From NCBI GenBank assembly GCA_030035585.1, contig CM057473.1, positions 5,072,501-5,136,500 of the forward strand: a stretch of 64,000 nucleotides of DNA. Reading direction: 5' to 3'. The stretch's first letter is position 1. Each line of letters starts with the position of its first letter. The DNA is from Dugong dugon (taxonomy: Eukaryota; Chordata; Mammalia; Sirenia; Dugongidae). This document shows positions 45,401-54,938 of this stretch, in pieces. The position numbers were made by a program, and so were the translations under genes. Below the pieces are notes generated by a model. That model ran no database searches. It was not told the origin of the DNA and saw only the letters and a list, made by a program, of their open reading frames with translations.

Positions 45401-47349
45401 AAGTGTTCAGTAGCTTCATGGCTTTCAGAAATGGGAATGCTGCTGCTTGGATTCTGGAGAAATCGCGGGATTCTTGTGGTCAGCCTTGAAAGAGCTATTA
45501 AATCCATTTTAGCAAGCTGAGGCCTCATTGGGGCCATTCTGAGGGTGGCCTTTGCAAAGGACTGGTAGTTTCCCAGCTCCCTCAGATGCAGCCTGGAGGG
45601 CGCTCTCCCCGAGTGATGATGCACTGTTGGAGTGCAGTGGCAGCTGCCAGTTGGGGGCATCCAAGTTTACTGCAAGACGATAAACACCAAGAACTTAGAG
45701 AAACCTAAAAGAGTTGTTTTGGCCGAAAGCCATGAACACAGTGGCAACCAGAGAGCAAGCATTCCATAAATGGTGTATCTCCCTGAGCTGGGTAGAAAGT
45801 ATTACTTCATTTTGAAAGGCAGCGACTCTACTCCCAAGAAATAGGGTGACTGCTGTCGCAGCTGAACCTGTTGGTCAAGTATTGCCAGAGACTCGCTGGT
45901 CTAAAACTGCAGTGGTTGTTTGAGTTAGATATCCTGACATACAGCTGTCTTAAAAATACCGATGTTATGGACGTGTTTCCTCACGTAGTTACCTTGGGAT
46001 ACGTTTGAGTATACTAGGAGGTAGTATGCTCAAAACTAGGGCAGTGGGTATGGGAACTTCTGGGGATCTTTATTTTATTTGGCTGATTTGAGTGTTTGTT
46101 TATCCCTGCCTTGAAAAATGGTTGAACTGAAACCGTTCTAATCGAAGCTTTATGGAGTAGGAATTTGGAGCCCCCGCAGCTCATCCGTGCGGAGGGATTT
46201 TTCACAGAGATCCCGGGTCCTGATCCAGGGCCTTGATGAGGCACATGGGTCACCTGAGGGAGAAGCTGGGACACCTCTGCTTTGTTCATGTGTCTTGGTT
46301 GCTGTCTCAGCTTTCACAGAAGTCCTGACAGGCACGCCCCTGGTGGAGCAGTCCCTTTACAGCACGTGGGGTGTGGTCGTCCGGCAGCTTGACCCAGCCA
46401 CACTGCGGCGTGAGCTAGAAAGCCTCATCGTAAGCTTTAGCTGTGATCCCGCACTCACTTGGTGGAGAGCAAGCCGTGTTCGTGGAGAATTTTCTGGAAG
46501 ATACAGCCTCTCCATTCTTCAGCACTATCGTTCCTACTCAAAACTGCTGTTGCTGAATTGAGATTTTTCTCTTTATCAATTATTGAGACAAGAAACATCC
46601 CTATTAAGTTTGTTGCTGAACTCATGTATACGGATGTTATCCAGAACATTGCTCATCACATCCCAGAGCCTCAGAGGACAACAGTGGAAATTCTTGTCTG
46701 ATCTTAGTACCAGGAACACTTGTCCTTCTGACCGGTAGATTTGGATGTTGTGAATTTTACCACTGTATGCCCTGCTTTCCCAGTTTGAGTCGACTGTTAG
46801 GAAGCTTCCTGTTAACTGGAGCCAGGTGTTACCTGAATGTGGTATGGGGTGTTCTTATTCTCTCCCTTTGCTTCATCTTACTGGGTTTCTTTTCTTTTTG
46901 CAGAAGTAGTTTATTCTTCTTAGATTTTGTTTCCTTGGACATCAGTCTGAGTCCTTTCTTGTAAAGTTGGGGTTAAAAAATAAAGAGAATAACTGTTGCA
47001 TTTTCTTTAACCTTTGTTTCTGAACCACTTAAAATTTTCCAAAGCCCCAGATTGATCCATCCATCCATCCCTCCCTCCCTGACTTTGGGCTAAGCGTGAA
47101 TAGTAAAAACTAAATCTTTTTGGTTTTTATTACGCATATAATACATAGTCAGGATTCCAACTTGTTCAGCATTTTGATCAAAGACCTTTTTCCCCGCTTT
47201 TAGGTTCACGGTGAGGGGAAACATCCTGATTCTTACTAATTCACTAATTAGGGAACATTTGTGGACACTCAGCCATGACAGAGTAAGAGTTGACATATTT
47301 ACTTGGATTTTAGAGTTCAGAGTGTCCATGTTGATTCTATAATCTTTTT
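45401..47349. other. No gene seen; short CCAT/CCCT run
   Basis: Mostly single-copy-like. 47056-47080 is CCATCCATCCATCCCTCCCT. An AATAAA signal at 46978 is isolated. Frames at 46187-46701 show no recognisable domain. Confidence 0.45.
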
Positions 47350-47397
47350 CTTATAATAACCTTTTCAGGTATGTGTTAGATAAGGCAAATATTATTA
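47350..47397 (-). mobile_element. MIR SINE, part split by a Tigger element
   Basis: CTTATAATAACCTTTTCAGG then GATAAGGCAAATATTATTA; continues at 48114 as TATCCTCATTTTTCC. Confidence 0.65.
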
Positions 47398-48113
47398 CAG
47401 GTAGTCCCTAACTTACAACGGGGTTCTGTCAAATCGATTCTGTTGTAAGTCGGTTCTGATATAAGTTGAATACGTCATTTTTTTAGTTTTCATTATTATT
47501 GCGTTTTATCATCACTGTCTTTATAAATCCGATCTTTATTTGTCTTTGGGGGTTGGAAACATTGCATATAAACTTACAGATCTATTTTACTATATACTTA
47601 AAAAAATACACAAATCATAAAATTTTACTCTGATGAAGAAGAGTTGGACATTGGCGGTTTGTCAGCTTCGATAGTAACTCCACTTGTGAAGTTTCTGGAT
47701 CATCCGGATTATCCCTCGGAATGGGGATGGGGTTTCTAGTCAGAAAATCAGTGCGAGTTGTCTGTGTGGTCCTTTTTCTTTTTTCTTTTTCATATATTTC
47801 GCAGTAGCATCTCAGTGCTTCCCAAACCTGCCTTTTGACTTTAGCAAAGCGATCAGCATTTGGGTTCCTGTTTTCAAGCAATTGCAGCCCCTGATTTAGT
47901 GTACCACATCTATACAGCAGTGTTTTGAACAGTAAATCATAAAATTGAGCATCTGCGATGGACGTCTGAGAATGATAATAGCAGATTACTTGCTGCAATG
48001 TTGTATGTAGTACATGTTGCCAATGATAAGATGTACCAAAAAAAAAAAAAAAGGACGGTTGTAAGTGCGGTTTGTTGTAACTCGAATACATCGTAAGTCG
48101 GGGACTACCTGTG
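47398..48113 (-). mobile_element. Tigger/pogo-type DNA transposon, internally deleted
   Basis: Terminal inverted repeats ACAGGTAGTCCCTAACTTAC (47397 on) and, on the other strand from 48113, ACAGGTAGTCCCCGACTTAC. TA lies just outside both ends. A 158-codon minus-strand frame (48091-47615) carries NPNADRFAKVKRQVWEALRC then YCEIYEKEKRKRTTQTTRTD, which has the form of the C-terminal tail of Tigger transposases. The catalytic core is absent. About 0.7 kb. Confidence 0.75.
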
Positions 48114-48226
48114 TATCCTCATTTTTCCTGGTGACTTTCAGAATGAGTAGTTTACTTCCCAAGGTCACATAACCTAGTAAGTAGTGGAGCCTGATACTTG
48201 AACCCAGGTATTTTGAGGGCAAGCAC
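48114..48226 (-). mobile_element. MIR SINE, remaining part
   Basis: CCCAAGGTCACATAACCTAG then TAAGTAGTGGAGCC is the antisense MIR core. Confidence 0.78.
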
Positions 48227-48839
48227 AGTACCCTTCTCTCTTTGATTCCTAGTATTTGCAAGGCCTTAGACATGACAGGCTGCTCCTTATGAGTCCTTTT
48301 TGAAGGTGAGATAGAAAGTTCTAGTCTAACAGCTTTTTTGGAAAGGCCATGGATTACATGCTATGGACACACTATTTCTGACACTTGTCATATTTTCTTC
48401 TTAAATGAGACTGTAGAATTTGGTCAGACTTCTCAGCCCTGTCCATTTTTGTTGGTATTTGAAGTCTGAGATTAGTTTTGGTAATACCTTCCCAGCACAC
48501 ACTTCCCTGTGGAAACTGCTTATTTGACACCTGACTATAGAAATTGACTATGAGTTGAGGGTGAATCAGGATGAGACTGAAGAAGTTGGTCCGATCAGCA
48601 GGCCGACTGGTGCTGCCAGATTTTCTCAGCATGGTTTGTGTGTGTGCATGAGGTGTGGTAACTTGAGGAGACCACATTTTCCAGCTGGATTAATTAATTC
48701 CCCATATTATTTCCCAGTGAATTTAAGATAACTGGTTTCACCCAACTTACAGATCCAGTTTCCGTGAGTGGATGGGATGGCGTTGTGAAGGAACCCGTCC
48801 CATGACACACTCCTTATGGCTCATAAATGTTAATAACAA
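48227..48839. other. No gene seen
   Basis: Single-copy-like. Confidence 0.4.
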
Positions 48840-48906
48840 TGGAAATAATAGTTAACTTTTGTTGGGAGCGGACCACGGGCTGGGGACTAAACTAACTGTG
48901 TAACGT
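48840..48906 (-). mobile_element. MIR SINE, left part (split by AfroSINE)
   Basis: GAAATAATAGTTAACTTTTG then GACCACGGGCTGGGGAC, resuming at 49087. Confidence 0.7.
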
Positions 48907-49086
48907 AAAACCAGTCACCGTCAAGTCAGTCCCAGTTCATGGTGACTCCATATGTGTCAGGGTAGAGCTGTGCTCTGCTGGGTGTTCAGTGGCTGACTTT
49001 CTTCTGATATGCCTCTGGGTGGACTCGAACCTCCAACCTTTTGGTTAACAGATGAGGGAGTTAACTGTTTGCAGACCCAGAGACTC
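48907..49086 (-). mobile_element. AfroSINE (CCTCGGAAGAAA body type) inside MIR
   Basis: CCAGTCACCGTCAAGTCAG 3' side; GGTGGACTCGAACCTCCAAC head side. Flanks TGTAACGTA and TGTATAACATA look like a worn target duplication. Confidence 0.88.
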
Positions 49087-49200
49087 TGTTGTATAACATA
49101 GATTATCTCATTTAATTCACATAGCAATCCAGTAGGATAGCAACTGTTATCCCCATTTGCAGATGGGTAAACTGATGTTTAGAGTTTGCTCCAAAGATAA
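49087..49200 (-). mobile_element. MIR SINE, right part
   Basis: GATTATCTCATTTAATTCAC, GCAACTGTTATCCCCATTTG and GGGTAAACTGATG are clear MIR words. Confidence 0.85.
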
Positions 49201-50724
49201 GATTTAAACTGATGCATGCAGTGTGACTCCAGGGTGGAACTCCCAACACGGAGCTAGGTACATAGCTGCCTCCTGTGAAATCCAGTCCTCTGCAGCTTTG
49301 GAAGAAAACCCCAAGTTGGGGTAGGTGTCGAGATGCCATAGCATCAAATCACAAGGCCTTGGTGGAGCTAACCAGCTACAGGCAAAATGAGTCCTTGTTG
49401 GCATGTTGCAACCTCAACATCGCTGACAATTGCAAGAGAACAAATGTGGGCTTTTCATGACTCCACATCACGGGGGCAATTACGTAGCCAGGGCCACAGT
49501 TAACATTTTTTCCACCAAAAACAGAAAAACATTGTACCAAATAGGCTGTTTGTTTTCCTGTAACTTCCACTTCCCTCTCCACGTACTTTTTATGCTCAGG
49601 AATTAGAAGATGATACCTAGAGAAAAATTTTAGTGTTGGTAGAGAGAACATGTATTTTTTTTTTTTTTCTTTTTAAGTGTGAGAATTGCATGATCAGCCG
49701 CCGACGTGCAGGTGGAAGGACAGTTGCCTGCAGGCCCCATTTGCCAGCGAGAATCTAGCTTTGCAAATTATTGGCAGCTGGCGTCATAATGAGTCCATTT
49801 CAATATAAATGGGCTGTTGCTTATTAATTTCTGCCAGTTCCGAAGCAATTCAGGAACTGCTTTGAAAATCTGAAAATTTGCAGAGAGCACTTGAAGGAAG
49901 ATGCCTAGGAAGAGGGAGCGGGCAGGCGGGCAACGAGGGGGCATAGCTGGAAAGGGCACACGTTGTGGGGTAATAACGGGTGCTGCTGAGAACATGCGTG
50001 CGCCTTACCTTGCGAGCATTAGTCACCAGCTTCACGGTTAATTAGCACCCTTTCCAAGAGAAGGGAGAACAGGAACTTGGTTTGGTACAGGATGTATATA
50101 TTTATTTACTGCCTGTATGTGGCCCCCTTCCGCAAAAGAGGCGGTTTTCTTGGTGCTCCTGCTGAAAGCGTTTGTCACCTGATTCCCACCTTGCTGTGTC
50201 AGTGGGCGGCCCCGCAGAGAAATGTCCAGTGGAAAGTAATGAGGTGGAGCTGCCCTAAGGCAAGCTTCAGGCCTTCCTCCTTCCTTAGTATTTGCAATCT
50301 GTCTTTCCGAAGGCAGGTTTCTGTCTTTCGGTCCTCCTTCCTTCTTTCCGTCTGTCTTTCTTTTTTAAGACGATTAGTGTTTTTTATTCCTGGAGCTCTC
50401 CTTGTGAATCTGTTTTCTGTGTTAAGTAATGCTTTGGAGGCTTCACCTAAGTTCTGTCCTGTGTGCAGTTTTCAGGATTCTCCTCTGAGTTTGATGTTTG
50501 CCTGCTTAAGAAAACATGTAGATGGTTAGAAGGTGTACGTGTTTAATTTGGTCTTTCCTATTACTGTTTCCCAGTATTTTCTATGCCTTCCTTTATAAAT
50601 TTAGCTCTACTTTGAGAGTACCTGAGCGTCAGCTGTTTCCTTTCATTTTTCTCTGTGTTTTGAGACCTCTGGAAGATTAGAGGGGACAATGGCAATGGAA
50701 ATCGTCTGTTTCTGTTATCTAGTA
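49201..50724. other. No gene seen; possibly constrained block at 49760-49900
   Basis: Single-copy DNA. 49760-49900 has a repeat-free AT-rich composition (TTTGCAAATTATTGGCAGCT, TTCAATATAAATGGGCTG) of the kind seen in conserved non-coding elements. A 150-codon open frame at 50077-50529 has no recognisable domain. Confidence 0.4.
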
Positions 50725-50736
50725 CCTTAATCTGTA

Positions 50737-50927
50737 AACCAAACCCCACCATCAAGTAGATTCCGACTCAGAGCGACCCTGTAGGACAGGGTAGAACTGC
50801 CTCATAGGGTTTCCAAGGCTGTAAGTCTTTATTACGGAAGTAGACCGCTGCATCTTTCTTCTGTGGAGCGGCTTGTGGATTCGAACCACTGACCTTTTGG
50901 TTAGCAGTCGAGCTAACCAAGCTCCTC
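50737..50927 (-). mobile_element. AfroSINE (long body) with target duplication
   Basis: Flanked by CCTTAATCTGTA (50725-50736) and CCTTAATCTATA (50928-50939). The head is slightly rearranged near TTAGCAGTCGAGCTAACC. Confidence 0.93.
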
Positions 50928-51098
50928 CCTTAATCTATAGAAATATATTAAAATGAATAAATAACTTAGCTTGTAGAGCTATTTATTACTGCACACGTAA
51001 ACACACTTTCATGTATCTGGTTATCTAATGATGCATGGAATGTTATTCCCTAGCTAACTGTTCCATTGTTTGAATTGGGGGTGGTCTTTCTCATGAGG

Positions 51099-51270
51099 AG
51101 GCTGGTGCAAAAACGGTTAAAGCACTCAGCTGTTAAGCGAAAGGTTGGAGGTTCCAGTCCAGCCAGGTGCCTCGGAAGAAAGACCTACTTCTGAAAAATG
51201 AGCCCTTGAAAACCCTGTGGAGCACAGTTCTACCCTGACACGCATGGCATTGTCATAAGTGGGAGTCGTT
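51099..51270 (+). mobile_element. AfroSINE (CCTCGGAAGAAA body type)
   Basis: GGCTGGTGCAAAAACGGTTA head and GTGCCTCGGAAGAAAGACC body; the GGTGATCT word is lost. Confidence 0.88.
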
Positions 51271-52857
51271 TGGTTTGACAACTGGTTTATGTCACATGAT
51301 GTTGGTGTTGGAGACCTGGTGAAAGTGCCCATTGGCCCCGTACTGGCTGACCGTTCCCTCTCTTTTTTTGTCCTTTCTGACCCTCTACTCTCTATTCTCA
51401 CAGACTCAGATGAGGCCATGATGGTGACCCAAGGGGGCAGGTGCTGACTGACTCCCCAGCCCCCGGCACTGTTCATCCTGACAGTATTTCCAGTCTCAGT
51501 ATCTAAATGCCACAGTGCTCTTGGGGCAAATTGGGCTGGCGACCACTGCTGCCTTTTAAGGTAGGTTTGTGTGTATTATATTTGAGTCTGTTTATGTACA
51601 CATGAATCAAGGAAAATGTTTAAAATGTGAAGAGACAGATATATTTTATTATAATTGACATGGCTGTGTTGTAGCTTTGTAACTCGTGGGAAAGAGAATT
51701 TGGAATCACTTCTTAGGAGTGAGGTTGCACCCATTTAACAATTCAAAAGCATTAGTGTTCAAATTAAAAAAAAGAAAATGCAGGTATGTATGAAATCTTT
51801 TCTCCCCCCGTGAATTGCCCTCAGGGTCTTTTAAATTTATCCCTGAGATTCAACATCTTTATATTGGATCATGTTTGAAAAAGGCAGACCTGGCTTCAAC
51901 ATCTTACTTCAAAGCAATGATATATTTTGTTTCTGCTTTGGATAATCTTTAAAAAGCAGAAATAAACAAAATCAAACTGATGATCTTTTCTGAATCAAAT
52001 ATCATCTTTTATTTGTTGCAAAACCCTTCATGCTTAGTCTGGTGTGTTGGGGTATTTATATGTGACTTAGCAAAACTGTTTTCATTGGTTTGTGAAGATT
52101 TAGCTGAAACTTTCAGAACTTTCTCTCAGTTTAATCTTAGCTTCCCCTACTCCCCCTTTCCAAACTCAGCCTCCAGTAGGGAGAGAACAGGCCTGAAACC
52201 AAGACCTCCCACTGGAATCTAATTTTAAATTTGCAATCTGTTGTCTTGTGATTTTCGCTTCAAATTTAACTTGGAAATAAACACATCTCATCCTTTCTCC
52301 TGCAGTTTCAGAGGTCTGTTTTCAAGTCATAGAAGGGTGATTGTTATGTTTATCTGAATACGTTTTTAAATACCTCCGGGGAGTGAGAAATTATATTATT
52401 AATCATTACAATTTATGTACATCATTAAATAACTTATGGTTGGATTTCAGAATACCATTACCAGGGAGAGAGAAACCTTGCTTTCACAGTTAATTTTTGA
52501 CTTGATTATGATAGGAACTGAGTCATTTTGGATCCACCAATGGGATCTCACGTCTTACACATCTGAAGTGTGCTTTATAAGGCGATTTCTATGATGAGCT
52601 TTCTCCCTAAGAAGGGCTGTGCCAGAACTTCGGTGTCCAGTGATGGCTCTGACACAAGTCCCTGCCACTGGAGATTGTGGTTAAATGAAGAGGGGCACGT
52701 CCAGAAGTGTATCACTGCACAGATCACCCTGCACAGGCACGTGTGAGAAGGCCGAGCAGTGTCCTTGGAACTCAGAGGGCCATTAACTCCAAGCTCAGTA
52801 GTGTTCATTTTAGCTAATTTGCCCAAGCCGTCTGTTTTGGGTTGGGCTTTGGTGTAG
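51271..52857. other. No gene seen
   Basis: A 1.6 kb largely repeat-free stretch. I recognise no exon, splice-site pair or domain. Confidence 0.45.
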
Positions 52858-53215
52858 CTGTCCCTGGTGGCACAGACAGTTTGCCCTCGGGAGCCCTGGT
52901 GGCGCTGTGGTTAAGAGCTCGGCTGCTAACCAAAAGGCCAGCAGTTGGAATACACCAGCTGCTCCTTGGAGACCCCGTGGGGCAGTTCTGCTCTGTCCTA
53001 GAGGGCCACTTTGAGTTGGAACTGACTCCTTAACAGTGGTTTTGGTTTGCACTCATCTAAAGGTTGGCAGTTTGAACCTACCCAGCTGCACTGCAGAAAA
53101 AAGGCCTAGTGATGTGCTTCTGTAAAGATTAGAGCCCGGGAAGCCCTATGGAGCAGTCCTACTCTGCAGCATACAAGGTCATCCTGGATTGGAACTGACT
53201 CGACAGTGGTGGTTT
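52858..53215 (+). mobile_element. AfroSINE, split near its head by another AfroSINE
   Basis: The head piece (GTCCCTGGTGGCACAGACAG) ends at TTTGCCCTC and the element resumes at TTTGCACTC (53046), then AGGTTGGCAGTTTGAACC and the body. Confidence 0.9.
52889..53045 (+). mobile_element. AfroSINE (short body) nested in an AfroSINE
   Basis: GGAGCCCTGGTGGCGCTGTG to AACTGACTCCTTAACAGTGG. Flanks TTTGCCCTC (52880-52888) and TTTGCACTC (53046-53054) are its target duplication. Confidence 0.93.
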
Positions 53216-53427
53216 TGGGTTAGATCAGCACGGTACTCCCGTCCTCACTTTCTTCAGTTATCAGAAAACCCAATGCCTTAAAGCATGTTGACATGTTTTA
53301 ATTTTCTTTTCTTTTCTTGCAGCAAATTACGTGCTTAGTGTAGAAAATTCAGATAATATTTAAAAAAAAAAATAATAATTTTGAAAACTAACGTTACATG
53401 TAATCACTCTATCCAGAATAGAAAAAA
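53216..53427. other. No gene seen
   Basis: Short AT-rich gap. Confidence 0.4.
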
Positions 53428-53582
53428 AAAACCGCTCGCCATTGAGTTGATTCTCTTCTCATAGCAACCCTATGGGATAGAGTAGAGCTGCCCCGTATGA
53501 TTTCCAAGGAGCACCTGATGGATTTGAACTGTCAACCTTTTGGTTAGCAGCAGCTGTAGCTCTTAACCACTCCGCCACCAGG
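53428..53582 (-). mobile_element. AfroSINE (short body)
   Basis: CTCGCCATTGAGTTGATTC 3' side, head complement CTCCGCCACCAGGG. Confidence 0.93.
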
Positions 53583-54217
53583 GAAAATCTTACATGGCTC
53601 TGTCATATGTGTGTGTATGTGTGTGAAATTTTTACTTATTAATGTTCTTAAAGAAAATTTTAATCTACTCAAGGCAGTATCTAGGGTGTGCACCTCCAAA
53701 GTAAGTTTTTACTTCCCGAGGTTAAGAAGAGTTTTGCTGCAGAGATGTTTGACCCCAGTAGCAGTGTGGTCTTCTTGTTTATCCACCCCTGAACAGGGCA
53801 GGCCCTGGCCAACTGACCCCCGGGGCTGGGCTTTGGTCTTGGGGAGCTGTCCTGCAATTCAGCCAGAGGGTGGAGCAGCCTGCTATCTGCTCGGAGCACT
53901 GCTGAAGCCTCTGGTCACATCTAAGGAATTAGATTTCGCAGTCCATCAAAAGATTATTATAACCTCCTCAGCCCTCAGGGTGATGCGGTAATTTCCAGTC
54001 TTCCTTCTGTCTTTTTCCGTCCCTCCTCTTTCCCCCTCCGAACACTCAGTGATTGCAGGAGTGTTTGCCTTTGGTCTCCCCACCCAGGGACTTTGACCAT
54101 GGGGTGGCCTTCTATTAACTGGAATGTTTTCTCATTGAGTACTGAGAAAGTGTAACAGCAGAGTAAATAAAAATACAGCTTACATGTTATATCTTGAGTC
54201 ATATAAATTTTACCTTT
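53583..54217. other. No gene seen
   Basis: Single-copy-like; overlapping open frames at 53611-53991 and 53681-53899 show no domain. Confidence 0.4.
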
Positions 54218-54510
54218 TTTTTTTTTATTGTGGTAAATACATACATAACAAAATACTTGCTATTCCAGCATTTTTCATGTGCGCAGTTCAGGGACATTAA
54301 TCATGTTCAGGCTGTTGTTTAACCATCACAACTATCTAGTTCCAAAAACTTCCATCACTCACGACAAGCTCAGTGTCCCCTAAGTGGTGATGCCTCTTTC
54401 CCCCTCCCTCCTGCCTGCCTGTGGTAATCACTGACAAACTTAGGTCTTCATACCCTTGCCTGTTGAAGACATTTCATGTAAGCGGGGTGATAAAGTACTT
54501 GTCCTTTTCT
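54218..54510 (-). mobile_element. Old L1 3' UTR fragment
   Basis: TTATTGTGGTAAATACATAC, GTTTAACCATCACAACTATC and CATTTCATGTAAGCGGGGTG. Confidence 0.8.
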
Positions 54511-54715
54511 TTACCTCTCTTGTTTCTATGTGTTCTATGTCTCTACTCATGTATAATAATAATTGATGTTCATAAGGATCACGCACCAGCATTGCCACTA
54601 AGTGTTGAATTTATTTTAAGAGTGTTTACCTTTACCTCATGGAACACAGTGATAACAACTGCTTTAAAGTCTTCGTGTGATGATTCTAATGTATGGGTCA
54701 CCTTGGGGTTGGCAA
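54511..54715. other. No gene seen
   Basis: Short single-copy-like stretch. Confidence 0.35.
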
Positions 54716-54938
54716 AGGAGCCCAGATGGTGCAGTGGTTAAGTGCTTGGCTGCTAACTGAAAGGTCGGTGGTTCAAACCCACCAGCCACTCTGTGGAAAA
54801 AAGATGTGGCAGTGTGCTTCCGTAAAGATGACAACCTTGTAAACCCTATGAGGCAGTTCTGTGCTGTCCTATAGGGTCGCTATGAGTCAGAATCGACTTG
54901 GCGGCAGTAGGTTTGCTTTGGTGTTTTTTTTTTTTTAA
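54716..54938 (+). mobile_element. AfroSINE (long body)
   Basis: GGAGCCCAGATGGTGCAGTG head to GAATCGACTTGGCGGCAG end, T12 tail. The antisense L1 begins immediately after. Confidence 0.93.

Noticed and set aside
46459-47000. A terminal exon with AATAAA at 46978
   Set aside because: The 80-codon frame has no recognised domain and the signal is isolated; I could not support a gene.
50077-50529. A 150-codon plus-strand open frame in single-copy DNA
   Set aside because: No domain, no splice or polyadenylation context, and low-complexity CT-rich stretches explain the lack of stops.
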